64,000 nucleotides of DNA from Xenopus tropicalis (taxonomy: Eukaryota > Chordata > Amphibia > Anura > Pipidae), in contig NC_030678.2 in the NCBI RefSeq assembly GCF_000004195.4, positions 156,005,047-156,069,046 of the forward strand. The letters run 5' to 3'. This document shows positions 32,997 to 45,670 of this stretch, piece by piece (position 1 is the stretch's first letter; each line of letters starts with the position of its first letter). The notes below the pieces were generated by a model that saw nothing but the letters and a program-made list of their open reading frames with translations, did not search any database and was not told the DNA's origin. Made by a program: the position numbers and the translations under genes.

Positions 32997-35225
32997 TAAT
33001 CTAAAATGAAAAAAAAATTCTTCCATCCCCCCAGTACAGGCTTTTAAATAAGGATCCTTCTCAGCAGATTACTGATTTGTTTGCACTATTCATTAAAGGC
33101 AACACAAACTGTCAATGTAGAATTGCTCAGAGTGCTCGTCCCAACAATTTTGTGTGCAAAAACACCACATATTGGTCAGTTCTGCTGACCTGCCTGACAG
33201 TTTCAGGGCTACTCCAAAAGACTTTCCCTCTTCTTCTTCTTCTGAAATGACTGTCAGGCCAGTCAGTTGAACTGAGCAGCAGGTGGCGCTGTTGCAGTTT
33301 TATGATATTAGTAGTTGAAAAACTGCTAACATCTTGAAAACTAGAAACAATAATTAATGTAAATTGCAAGAGTGCTTTGAGGTGTTTGATATTCATTTGT
33401 TTTGAAGGTTTGCAGAAAAAATGAGCATTGCAATAAATTTAACTCTTCTGTGCTCACAAATTGGTAAAAATTGCAGGTCTGTCGGAACTGACCCCTGTGC
33501 TCAACAGCATCGGGGCCATCTGAAAGAGGATCTTAACCAAAAAATGAATTGATGTAAGAGCACTTTTGCAATTTATATTCATTTTCTTTTTTTCTCTTCA
33601 GTTTTGAGATATTTGCGGTTTTAGACTCCTAGTACCAGGCTTTTGGGGCAACTGAGAGTCAGCAACTAAACGAAACATAGGAAGGGTATAGAAAGTTAGG
33701 ACTACTGACACTCTGACCTTCAAAAAGCTGCTGAGCCCAAATTCTGGTATTATTACTCTAGAACTGTCTGTACTGCCAATATATAGACAACTGTAAGAAA
33801 AAATAACTACAACAGATGGGTTAACATTTTAAATGCTGCGCAACTTGTGTGATTACACAAAAGTACCATTGTGCCAGCACTTCCTTTCCGGGTTCCTCTG
33901 TGATCTGTGCCTCACCATGTGGTGTTTGGGAACATGACACGCGGAAAGATCAAATGGGTTAAACATTCACTACAGTTTAGTGTGCTTTTTTATAATAGTG
34001 GCAGTTACCCTTTAACATGAATGTATGTTGGGTTACTTTATGCCATATTCATACATTGTTATTATTACAGCACAAAAGGGTCTGGGTAAAAACTAAGATT
34101 CTATTGCTGAATCTCTAATCCTGGATGAGGAGTTTCCTGATAACGGATCTCATAAGAGTGCTCTGTCTTGTCGGTACATCCATTTTACAGCTAGTGAAAG
34201 GGGTGGCTGTTAGGTACAATAAAGACAGAATGGGATATTAATTGCCAGGCTGTGTATTGCCTCCTGCAAACAACACAGCAGATTTTTCTGTTTATGACAT
34301 ATTGGAAACACATGTAGATGCTGCGGTGTGGGTGGATAGAGATATAAGATAGGAAGCTTTCAATAAGCCCTGGATAAATTACACTCACCTTGTAACATTT
34401 TCACAATTTGTTTCCATACTTGCCCTGATCAGTAGCACATGTCTGCAAACTGCGTGTAATAAGGCGAGCAACATGCTGGATTGGGAGCTGAGACATCCCT
34501 GGTGCCCAGATTGACTTGTTGCGGAAAAGAGGGACATTGCATCCAACTATACTGAGGAATAGTTGTGCCGCTTAGTGCCCAATCAGGTAGCACTTCTACC
34601 CCCTGTCTGACTGCCCTCTGCACCTTGTGGCAGGTAAAAAATCCACTGTGCAGGGGAGACCGCAGTGCTTTAGCATTACTTGCAATTCTGAATGATGCTC
34701 AAGTTAGGGGATGTATAGAATGCCTCAGTAGCGTAACTTCAGAAGGGCCCAGGGTGAACAGTCCCTCCTCCCCCAGCGACCTGCTTGCACTGTGCCTATG
34801 GTTTTCAGTGAAGTTTAAGGTAGGAGAGGGGCTTGGGAGGGGGCTTTAATACAGCAGACTGCTGTATATGTAATTATGCCACTGGATAGCCTACTTGCCT
34901 CCTCCTCCTGCTGCAATTCAGACAGGCAGTGCTTAATGCTCAAAAAATGACTAATGCACCCATTTTTGCACTTTGCACTCTGTGTTACAATAAGTAACTG
35001 ACCTCTTATGTATTCAGAGAGGCCCTGTATCCCATCCAGAACATGTTAGTGTTAAACAAAGGGCCACTTTACCCTTTTGTGTGTAAGTTGTAATTGACTC
35101 ATAGTACATCACTCAGGGGCTTAACTATAGAGGAAGCAGAGTAGGGGGGCCCTGGAGTGTAGGGGGGAGCCCTAAATATTAAGCAATTTCAACACATCTT
35201 GGTAGAATGAGTCATTTTACCAGTG
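32997..35225. other. Unique intronic sequence
   Basis: No gene or clear repeat recognised. Confidence 0.6.
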
Positions 35226-35233
35226 TTTTGGGG

Positions 35234-35493
35234 CAGTGTCGGACTGACCCACCAGGATACCAGGAAAACTCCCGGTGGGCCCAGGTGTCTGTGGGCCCTC
35301 TTGCTTCTAACTGTTTAGCCGACAGTATTTCATGTCATTCTCTATTTCTGTATGGGAAGAAGGAAGCTTGATGGATAGAAGAATAGTGTATAGTATGTAA
35401 AGAAAAGAGACTAGGATAAAAAAAGAGTTTGAGGGAGGAAGGGAGGAATTAAAGTTTTGAGAGTGGGTTTTCTGCCATCTCAGTCCAACACTG
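35234..35493. mobile_element. hAT-type MITE, CAGTGTCGGACTG ends
   Basis: A perfect 8-bp duplication TTTTGGGG at 35226-35233 and 35494-35501. The ends are CAGTGTCGGACTGACC and CTCAGTCCAACACTG. Eight-bp duplications are typical of hAT elements. Confidence 0.9.
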
Positions 35494-35677
35494 TTTTGGG
35501 GGCCCTAAATTCAATTTTCCTTGGGGCCAGTAACATCTAGTTTAGCCACTGCACCCACTCATATACATGCACTCAGCTTCTGCTTTATACTCCTACTGAA
35601 GGAAAGTTCGACTACGGAGGCTGACAGTTGAATGTTGTCCTCCAAGGAATGATTGGGCTCTGGCCAATATATATATA

Positions 35678-35959
35678 CAGTGTCGGACTGGCCTATAGGG
35701 ATACCAGGAAAATTCCCAGTGGGCCCAGGTGTCAGTGGGCCCTCCAGCTTCTAGTCATTTGGCTTAATTCATTGTCATTACTTATTTTTCTATGGGAACA
35801 AAGCAACTAAATATATAGAAGAACCAATTATAGTATGTAAAGATAAAAAAAACCTAGTAAATATATAGACACAGTAAGAAGTGGATGAAAAATAGTTTGG
35901 AGAGTGGGCCCATGGTCTAGGGTTTTCTGGTGGGCCCCTGGCAACCCAGTCTGACATTG
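35678..35959. mobile_element. hAT-type MITE, CAGTGTCGGACTG ends (second copy)
   Basis: The ends CAGTGTCGGACTGGCC and CCCAGTCTGACATTG are flanked by TATATATA on both sides. It is the same family as 35234-35493, only 185 bp away. Confidence 0.85.
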
Positions 35960-38900
35960 TATATATATAATATTAAAAGAATACACCTCATATTGCATAG
36001 CTGGCTCATTGTACAAAAAAGCTGAACCGCACTGGCCTAGAGCTCAAAGTAACGCGTTTATAAAAGCTTCTGAAATAAACGGTTAATCTTTCCCTAAACA
36101 TAACGGCATGTGAACAAAAAGAAATCCTATTACATCCTGAAGTTTCTCTCCTTTGGGTAGAATTCCTCCAGAGCCGCTATTAAACCTGAATCTGTTTGTG
36201 TGATATTAATTAGGTGTTTTCTGCATCCTCTGGTTCGGGCGAGGGGTTGGATTTTGTTAGAACAATTAAAACACATCCGATGCAGATTCTCGCCCCCCAT
36301 CCACAGCAGCTGCTGCGCTTCAGTCATCATTTTGCCCCTGCATTTAAAGGATCTGCAATATAAAATCTCACGTTACAATTTGTCAGATGACATTAAGATT
36401 CCTTTGAAAGCATGTGTTTTGCTCTAAATCACTTTCTCGTGTAACGGGGGGGGGGGGGGGAGGCTCATTGCTTTAGGATTTGATTCAGATGTGCTTTTTG
36501 CACTGGCAGAAATATAGAGTCATGTCAGAAATGGTGAGAAAAGGCGAAAAAGTCCAGTCGCTCTGTTTTATCACTGACATTTAATGAAATGATTGAACCT
36601 GCTCATTTGCTGTGCTTGTAGTCAGAATAAAGAGAAGAAACTATATAATAGTGGCAGCAGGAACTGTACTAGGTTTATACAGAAAAATAGAAGAGAAGAC
36701 ATTATCCCTTTTTATTTCTAAACAACTGCAAATGTTATTTTAATGGACATGCAAACCCTACATTGTTCTACAATGTATACAGATTGGGCACATCCCCCAC
36801 CTAAATAGCATCATTTGTATTGTATATATCCCCTCTGTTTGCCAGCACCATCACATTTTGCTAAAACTAATAGCAGCTTTCACCTGGCAGCCATTTTCCC
36901 ACTGAGATTATCAGTGATATTTACATCTGCAAACAGAACATGAGTGCTGTAAAGTTAATGCAATGAAGAATGCAGGCTTACACAGGCAGAACTTACTTTA
37001 ATAAAAAGTTCTGCTAGGATTGAGCACTTTAATGGTTAAGTGGAGCTCAGGAGAGAATGTTAGGAGAAAAAATATGTTTCTCCAGCAGAGTAGATTTTCT
37101 ATGGAAACCAGCATTACCAGTTGTACAGTGGCTGCTAGACTGAAGGGTGTGTTTAGTTACCTGAGTTGAAGCTCAACTGTTGAACTGAGCATGCTCAGTA
37201 GCCAAGAGCCAAAGCAAATTTCTAAGTGAGTTGGCCAAGTGGGTTAGCGGATGAGAAGAATCCTAAGTGATTAAGGGGATGCTGCAGCCTTACTATTAAC
37301 CTTTGAACAGCTGGAGTGGTAGATTACATTTTTGTGTAGAGCGTCTATGTGTCCTTTGACTGCATGGAGCTTTGAGCCCCTGGTGCAGCCAGTGGATATG
37401 GGGAGGGGACACCGACTGTATAGACATAAGGGTGCATTCACTTACTCGACACAGTAAGCAAATTGCAATTTTTTCCCACAATGCACTGGGGTCTCCCAGA
37501 ATTCATGCGTCATTGCTTGCACAGTATGGCTCTTCAATCGGATGCTTTACCATAGGATGCAGTTGCTCCGAATATATTTGCAGCCTGTCGTCATTTATTG
37601 TGTTTAGAATGCAAATGATGTCTGCTCCCAATTCTTTAGCCACAAGTATACTGTGTCTATTGAGACAGGGCGCTGAGGGAACCCGCCTGGTCAGGAGGTG
37701 ACGGCGGTGACGGCGGCCATGGGTAGTGCAACACCGTGCGTCAATAAACACAGCAGCGCTTAATTTGGAAGGCAAACCAGTTGGCACTGAGTTCTGCTGA
37801 GCACAACTATATGTAAGTGTACAGAGCGTAACTGGACGCAACTTTTAATAAAAGTGATTTTAGGGACAATTTACTGTGCAGGTTGCCCACTGGGTCTGTG
37901 TATGTAAAAGAGTACTATATGCACCAAACAGGAAAGACAGTGAAGCAACATTTGTATAGGGGATAGGGTATAAAAAGGAAGTTAAAAAAGCAGACAAAAG
38001 CTTGTGACCTTCCAGACCAAGTTAGCAGCTTAATGGGCCTGCCCAAACGATATGTGGCAAAAATCGGGCAGGTATCAGTTGGACAGGAATACATCAAATG
38101 ACGGGTCTTTGTAGTCACCAGTGTAAGATCTGCTTGTTGCTCCCGGGCCAGTCATCAGATTAATACTATTTGGCCTTACATATGGATGGTTAAATTAGGC
38201 CCAGATTTGCTTGTTTGGCAACCTTGCCAAATGAGCGGATCTGGCAGATGAAGGTTTCTAAAGACATTTTAAATATAGAGATTCTTGAGCCACTTTAAGC
38301 TGTGATTAGATCTGTCTTTGCTTTCGATCACCAGACAAGGAATGGTTTGCTGGTTAGGTCTCTGGAAAAGGATCTGCCAAGTTGGGTAGAGATATTAAAG
38401 CAAATTCCCAGTTTTACTCACTGTGTCTTCAGATTTAAAATCTAAAAAAAAAAATCTGAAGTCCAATGAAAAAGAATCAGGCGCAGTTTTTACTGTGTAT
38501 GCATTGTTGTGTTATTTCTCCCATATAGCGAGCAGCGATTCTTATCCTTGTTGCGCTGATTTTTCACCATCTTGAAAACAGATCTTAAGTCAGTTTTATG
38601 GAGACCGCATCGTGACCCGTATGATTAAATGACTGAAAGCCAACAAGCCGCTGCTGAAAAATGTAAAGTGCTTTTCCCTTTACTTAAAATCCACTGTATA
38701 TACATTAACCCAGAGGGCTGGGGGGGCGGTATGTGAGCCCCATACACAATCTAAAAGAAATACATGCACTTTAGGCCGCGTGGGAAGTGCTAATGTATTA
38801 AACAGTGGATTTAATAATTATTTCTGCAGCATGTGAAACAAATGACACAGCTCCTTGAATGGGAGCCAGTAATGGCTGAGGATCTGCTAAATAACTTTTT

Positions 38901-39899
38901 GGTTGGGTCTCTGGAAGAATTTGCTATTATCAATTTTGTTGATGAATGAAGTTAACATGTGACATCCTCTCTGGGCGCTGTGATGACTTTGGCAATGAAA
39001 TATATATGTCATTTCTCCCCAGTATTCCTGATGGGCTCCATCCACTCATCACTATCATGGTACAATGATAAAAAACAAATTGAAGGTGACATCATTACCA
39101 CAAAGGCAATGTTTTAGGAAAACATAGGAACTTACCAGCAAAACTAGTTTGTGATGGGAAACCAGTGTAATGTAAAGTTAATGACCCCCTCAGGGAACGT
39201 AAAATTGATCCTTGGCCTTCCATGATTCTTTCACAGACAGATATGTACAAATGGCTTATGGTGATGAATATTGTTGGGGAGATCCTATCTACAGAAAGAC
39301 ACTTTTAAATAAAAGCTTTTTGTGATACAGAAGTATGTGCATTTGTGTATGTGCAGCCAACGGGGGGGGGGGGGGTCCATATATGTTTCAGCACCTCAGA
39401 TAATCAGCTTTCTTGTAGGAACATCAGAGGCAAAAGTGAAATCTCTTTTAAATACAACTGATACTGTAACGTTTTCCATTGGAAAATCTGATAGGAAGGT
39501 GACATTCTCATGGAGAACCAGTTTGGTAGAACAATCAGGTCCAGATTTGTGGGCAGGCCATAAAGGCATGGGCTTAGGGCAGCAAAGATCTGGGGGCAGC
39601 AAGCTATCAATGGCCACAGCTTCACTGGGGACATGGCAGGAGATTCTGATAGCCTCTTGAATATCCTGTCCCCAATGGAGAAGACTGCATTGGCGCTAGT
39701 AGTGGATGAGTGAGGGAGGGTTGTTGCCTGTTGGTGTGGGCCACTGGGGCTTATTGTGAGTTGTGGAGGCAGGGTATGACTCGCCGGGATGCTGGTGTGG
39801 GGGTTTGGGCAGTTTTGAGCCTGTGGGCAGTTGCAACTAGACAGCTAGAGAAACATTTTCATGTTCCTCCAACCACACACTTTCTGCATTTCGCCATTG
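35960..39899. other. Mostly unique intronic sequence
   Basis: No exon recognised. It contains G homopolymers at 36446-36460 and 39362-39375 and a diverged MITE at 38030-38250. Confidence 0.6.
38030..38250. mobile_element. Diverged copy of the AGGTGGCCATAC MITE
   Basis: The family interior is recognisable (AACGATATGTGGCAAAAATC, GGGCAGGTATCAGTTGGACA, ATATGGATGGTTAAATTAGG). It is too diverged to set ends. Confidence 0.4.
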
Positions 39900-40284
39900 G
39901 CAGATTGTTTTCGCAAAATGGCTGAAAAAATTTGCAGCGGAAAAATTCAGCGCACGTCCAAAAATTGTCGCCAGCGTCAAAAAAGAATAGTCGTGGGCAT
40001 CAAAAGAATAGCCGCGCGACAAAATAGTAGCTGTGGGCGACAAAATAATAGCCACGGGCGACAAAATAGTAGCCGTGGGCGACAAAACAATAGCCACGGG
40101 CGACAAAACAATAGCCATGCGACAAAATGATAGCCGTGCGACAAAATAATAGCCGCGGGCGACAATTTTTTTTTGCCACACGGCATTTCTGCCGTTTTGC
40201 TAATTTTTCGCCGTTTCAACGATCTTTTGAAAGATTCACGAATTTTACGGCGAAGTGAAACGGAACAGATTCGCTCATCACTAG
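39900..40284. mobile_element. Repeat ending GATTCGCTCATCACTAG with internal minisatellite
   Basis: CpG-rich element. Its right part (CGGCGAAGTGAAACGG, AGATTCGCTCATCACTAG) is a familiar amphibian repeat end. The left end is not clear. It contains the 21-bp array at about 39990-40168. Confidence 0.55.
39990..40168 (+). repeat. 21-bp minisatellite
   Basis: About eight units of GCGACAAAATAGTAGCCGTGG (period 21; units at 40037 and 40058), with some shorter 18-bp variants toward the right end. Confidence 0.88.
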
Positions 40285-40593
40285 TGGAAAGCAGTGTAAA
40301 ATAAATGGGGCATGTATAAAGATGTTTGTCTTTTGGCATAAGCCATTTAAGCCAATTGGAAAAGTTCCTGCAATTCAATTAAAAAAAAAGTGTAAAAAAT
40401 CAATTTTCAAACGGTCACTGCTTTTTACATCTGAGTTTTACCTGGGTCTCTTTACTCTTCATTCTTCGCTGATGCCATTACCGCTAAACATTTACATCCA
40501 ACAGGTGGGAGAATATTCACTCATTGCTCCATCTCTGTGGCTCGGGTACCATGTACCACCACTGTGTGTGCACACCGATCAGCCAACAGTTAA

Positions 40594-41090
40594 AGGAAAA
40601 CTATACCCCAAGAATATTTTACCAACACACAGTTTATATCATATTAAGTGACCTATTAAAGAATCTTAGCAAACTGGAATATATATCAGTAAATATTGCC
40701 CTTTTACATGTTTTTCTTTGAGCCGCCATTTAGTGATGGGCTGGGTGCTCCCTCAGAGATCAGCTGACAGGAAATAATGCAGCTCTGACTGTAACAGGAA
40801 GTAGTGTGGGAGCAAAAGGCAGAACTCTGTTTTTTAATTGGCTGATGGGACCTAGCATGTATGTGTGCCCTTGGTTTGTTTGTGTGCACTGTGAATCCTA
40901 TGATCCCAGGAGGCGGCCCTGGGACTTAAAATGGCAATTTTCTATTTAGGATTACCCAATAGCACATACTACTAAAAAAGTATATTTGTATGAAAATGGT
41001 TTATTTAGATGAAGCAGGGTTTTACATATGAGCTTGTTTATGCAATATATTTTTATAGAGACCCACATTGTTTGGGGGTATAGTTTCCCT
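40594..41090. mobile_element. T2-type MITE (AGGAAAACTATACCCC ends)
   Basis: TTAA at 40590-40593 precedes AGGAAAACTATACCCC. The right end GGGGGTATAGTTTCCCT matches in inverse, and the right TTAA is lost. The length is about 497 bp. Confidence 0.85.
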
Positions 41091-42595
41091 GCAGGCAGTT
41101 GCTCTTGAAGGTACTTGCATCAAAATACACTCTTTGCTCTTCCGTGTAGTTTCACTTGGTGACGCTCACTCCTTAATTATGGGGAACTACTTGCATTAAA
41201 GTTCTAATTTTTTTTTTTAATTCTGAATTCTGTGGCTGATGCTGTGGTGTAACTATTGAGGGGACAGAGGGGGACTGATGTAAATTGGTAATAAAATAGC
41301 CAGTTCTATTGTAAGACATTATACCTGTACTTAGCAGGTGTGTGTATGTGTAGGCCCATAGCTACAGGAAGTTGTCACAATATCCCCTGCCTGGTATTTT
41401 AGTGGGTTCTGTGGGTACAAATAATCCGATTACATTGAAGAAGATAGAAATGATGTAAGTGGGCCAGTGCACAATCTTACAATCATTGGCTGGTTCCCAT
41501 CTGACAGTATACCCCCTGCCTTCTTCAGGCTGCGCCTCCTGCACAGAAGAACCATATTACACCTAAATATATAGTAATCTGGACTGCTCACATTGGGCAT
41601 TTCTAGCCACTCCATGTGACTGTGGCAGTTTCTTATTAATACATTTCCTCTATGCTTTGGTAGACTGTGAAGGTTCCAACCTTATCCCTTATAAAATATA
41701 GGGTGGAGACTTTATACTCAGTAGCAGAATTCCAACTTTACATTTCATGCCTGTTCCAGGCAGTAAAAAATTAAACTGTAAAAATTGCTGGAGCATGAGC
41801 AATTCCATAAGCTTTATAAATAAAAGCTGTCTTGTCTGCCACTGCGTCCCAACAGCCACCGTGCATTTTATTAGAGTTGTTATTTTGGAAGCCATAAAGG
41901 TCTCATTGGAAATATCCAGCTCACACAGGGTTAATGAACACATTATCCTTCTACTAATGGAAAGTTTAAAATGTCAGTGCAGATTGACACCGATGGCGAG
42001 TAGAAGTGTCCCAGGGCACAGACCCAGTGCAGAAGAATGTGCCATGGATTAACCTTGCTCTGCTTGTCCCATTTGGCTAAAGAGCCATTCTGTGAGATTT
42101 CTCCTTGCCTCTGATACCCCAGACAGAATATGTTACACAATATCGCTTCTTGAGTTTGGATATTTTATAAAGTTTTTCTCTGCGTGCCGGGCATGTTGGG
42201 GTGGAGGGTGGAAGAAAATAATTTGCTTTAAGGCACAATTTAATCAAATCCCTTTAGCAGACTCCAGCGCTCTGCTCAGCTTGCTAAACACGGGCAGGTT
42301 TGCTGCACAGTTGCCTGGAGAGAAATGGAAGTAAATACAATCACTGGCTTAGCACGGGGGACTAGGGGGGCTTTCAGCTCCTTATTCTAGGAATTTTATA
42401 GCAGTTTGCCGCACATCGAATTCCTGCTCCAATACTTACATTTAATACAACTGACATTCTATGATATATTGGTAACTGTGGCAGAAAAGGATATTATACA
42501 CCATTTTTGTATATTAAATAATTGTATCCTGTGTTGTAAAACTGCTTATTCAAACCTTATGATTACTTATTTTCCATATTACTATAATTTCCCTA
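41091..42595. other. Unique intronic sequence
   Basis: No gene or clear repeat recognised. Confidence 0.6.
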
Positions 42596-43266
42596 TACAG
42601 GTATCGGACCCCTTATCCGGAATCCCATTATCCAGAAAGTTCCGAATTACAGAAAGGCCATCTCCCATAGACTCCATTTTAATCAAATAATTCACATTTT
42701 TAAAAATGATTTCCTTTTTCTCTGTTATAATAAAACAGTACCTGTACTTGATCCCAACTAAGATATAATTACCCCTTATTGGGGGCAGAACAGCCCTATT
42801 GGGTTTATTTAATGGTTAAATGATTCCCTTTTCTCTGTAATAATAAAACAGTACCTGTACTTGATCCCAACTAAGATATAATTACCCCTTATTGGGGGCA
42901 GAACAGCCCTATTGGGTTTATTTAATGGTTAAATGATACCCTTTTCTCTGTAATAATAAAACAGTACCTGTACTTGATCCCAACTAAGATATAATTACCC
43001 CTTATTGGGGGCAGAACAGCCCTATTGGGTTTATTTAATGGTTAAATGATACCCTTTTCTCTGTAATAATAAAACAGTACCTGTACTACATCCCAACTAA
43101 GATATAATTAATCCTTATTGGAGCCAAAACAATCTTATTGGTTTTAATTACTGTTTAATTATTTTTTTTTACCAGACCTAAGGTAGGAGATCCAATTTAC
43201 GGAAAGACCCCTTATCCGGAAAACTCCAGGTCCTGAGCATTCTGCATAATGGGTCCCATACCTGTA
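42596..43266 (-). mobile_element. Family A MITE with short 113-bp array (inverted)
   Basis: Complete TIRs (TACAGGTATCGGACCCCTTA and GGGTCCCATACCTGTA) and about four units. One unit has the ACTACATCCC variant also seen in the array at 26854-28856. Confidence 0.9.
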
Positions 43267-43528
43267 CCTTAAATTTCTAAAGACTGACCATAAGGGAAAG
43301 TGATTAAATGTAGTTATTTCACATGACTCATGTGTCATTCCTATTTGATTTGGAGAAAGCCAAAACATAATTGCAAATTGCTCCTGATAGTGGTATGGGG
43401 ATCATTTGGAAGGAATGAATTTGATGAACTGTGAGTGGATCTTATAATGTATGATCACCTTTAAGCACTCAGTCCTTGTAGCTATCCCTGGTATCTTGCA
43501 GTACATCTGTGTCTGGGAGGGCAAGAAC

Positions 43529-43780
43529 TAGCGACGAACCAAATCCAGGATTCGGTTCAGGATTCCGCCAAGATGAATCCATGCCTCTGGCCAAACCGAA
43601 TCCTTGAAACGTGACTTTTTGTCACATAAAGATGGAAGTTGAAACATTTTCACAGCGTGCTTCATGCAGTTCTCTTTAACCCTTCCTTGTCCTAATTAGA
43701 ATATGCAAATTAAGATTTGGTCTTTCGCACAGGATTGGGGGTTCGGCCAGATCCTAAAATAGTGCGTTTGTGCATCCCTG
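43529..43780. mobile_element. hAT-type MITE, TAGGGATGCAC family (diverged)
   Basis: The interior CCAGGATTCGGTTCAGGATT and the end TTTGTGCATCCCTG match 50771-51093. The flanks GCAAGAAC and GAAAGAAC are an 8-bp duplication with one mismatch. Confidence 0.7.
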
Positions 43781-43894
43781 GAAAGAACCCTATCCATCAT
43801 TTCCTAACCCTACATTTAATATTTACACAGGTAAATATTACACAGATTCACAGTCCACGGTCTTTCTGTGGTGTTATGGTGATATTTTCTATGG

Positions 43895-44224
43895 CAGGGG
43901 TCCCCAACCACGAGTCCAGGGACCGGTGCCGGGCCGTGGGCTGTGCTGAACTGGGCCACCTCTGCTCCCAATTACTTGTGATCCCAACTCCCTGATGCGT
44001 TACACAGCCATGACAATAGCTATGCGAAGCCCAGGAAGATTTCTACTGATTACGACAAGGACCAAAGTACTTTATTAAGCTGTATGTAATAATAATATTA
44101 ATAGTAAAGTGCATAATATAAAATTTAACTAGCACTAGTTGCGCCGCACCCCCCATCCCCGGTCCTTGGAAAAATTGTCTTGCTTGAAACCGGTCCGTAG
44201 TGCAAAAAAGGTTGGGAACCACTG
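43895..44224. mobile_element. hAT-type element, CAGGGGTCCCCAACC ends
   Basis: A perfect 8-bp duplication TTCTATGG at 43887-43894 and 44225-44232. The ends are CAGGGGTCCCCAACCAC and GGTTGGGAACCACTG. It is 330 bp long with no transposase. Confidence 0.92.
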
Positions 44225-44232
44225 TTCTATGG

Positions 44233-45068
44233 GACTAATGGGTACTAATAAATCAGTTCCATCAATTCAACCACAATGTCAGTGAACACTATATAGTGTC
44301 TGTGGGGGGCACCTGGGTTCCCTATCTGTACAGTGTCTGTTGGTGGTTCCAGGAGTTCCTTATCTGTCCTTGTGGGTGGCACATAGCCCTGACAGATAGG
44401 AAACATTACTTTGTCAGTATCCGCATCCTTTTAATGTGCTCTGTCGTCCCTCGGCACAAACAGAAGCATTATTTGCATTAGGAGCAAGGATTGCAGTAGC
44501 ATACGGCTCCCATATCCTGTCCAATCACCATTATTTATTTTTATAGTGCCAGGAAAGTACGCAACGCTTTAGAATAATAATATAACACTCGGGGGACTTA
44601 ACAATAAATTAACAAACATGGGTTACAGAATGAAAGAGAAGAATTAGAAGCCCTGTATCCTGTGCAATCTGAGGTTATTTAATGCAAAACAAAGACCTCC
44701 TATGACTTCGCAGTCCCACTTCCATATCCCATATCCCTGCTCATAATCTTCCTGTGTTTTTCATACATTTGCTACTGATGCAGAAGGAAATTAGAAGCTT
44801 CTAGAAATCAGATGCTTCTAGAAAATCAAGCAGTGATTGTTCTTAATTAAAATGCAATCAGTGCAGCCCAGCAATTTCATTTATTAAAAGTGTCCCTGAT
44901 TTTCCTTGGACCTTGTAACCTTGTCATGGGAAGCATTCGAAGATTGGACTTCCCGCCTTCACTCCAGTGGAGATACGCTTATAAAATGCCTCACTGAGGG
45001 ACACCGCTTGGAAAGATAGTCAATGATATCTAGTATAAATAAATTTAAAGCAACTGGACTTGTTTGGT
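44233..45068. other. Unique intronic sequence
   Basis: No gene. A small inverted TTAGAAGCTTCTAGAAATCA motif occurs at 44791-44825. Confidence 0.6.
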
Positions 45069-45156
45069 AATCATTGAAGACATTTCACTACTCATCCGAG
45101 CAGCTTCTTCAACTGAAGAAGCTGCTCGGATGAGTAGTGAAACGTCTTCAATGATT
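45069..45156. repeat. 43-bp-arm palindrome with hammerhead-like arm
   Basis: Arms 45069-45111 and 45114-45156 with one mismatch and a 2-bp centre. Read 5'->3' from 45113, the right arm shows CTGAAGAAG, a CTGCTC-GGAT-GAGTAG stem II, and then TGAAACGTCTTC. This is a hammerhead-like order. TTTATACTAGAT-like tail sequence lies beside the left arm. Confidence 0.8.
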
Positions 45157-45443
45157 AACACTAGATATACCATGACCTGGATGAATGAAAATCTTCATAG
45201 ACAGATAGTCAATGAGTTTGGTAAAGAACAGCCAACCAGCCTTACTATATGGTTCAATATGGCCAGCCATACTGGCAACCCTTTTTAATGCACAAAAAGG
45301 GGGCATGAAACATTTTTTGCAAGACTTAAGATCTTATAGATCTGTGCCCCCAAAGATGCCCCAGTAGCCCCCCATCTTCTTTCATGCTGATTCCCTGCAC
45401 ATGATCTGTGCTGCTGGCACTTACCTGAGCTTAGGGACCCACT

Positions 45444-45670
45444 CACAATATACTGTATATATAGAATATAAATGGCACAATATACTGTATATATAGAATA
45501 TAAATGGCACAATATACTGTATATATAGAATATAAATGGCACACTATACTGTATATATAGAATATAAATGTCACACTATACTGTATATATAGAATATAAA
45601 TGGCACACTATACTGTATATATAGAATATAAATGGCACACTATACTGTATACATAGAATCTAAATGTCAC
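45444..45670 (+). repeat. 32-bp minisatellite
   Basis: About seven units containing CACAATATACTGTATATATA and GAATATAAATGG, with an exact 32-bp period at 45444 and 45476. Confidence 0.93.

Noticed and set aside
36446..39375. G homopolymers at 36446-36460 and 39362-39375 as functional G-quadruplexes
   Set aside because: Plain mononucleotide runs in intron with no coding or regulatory context; likely simple repeats.
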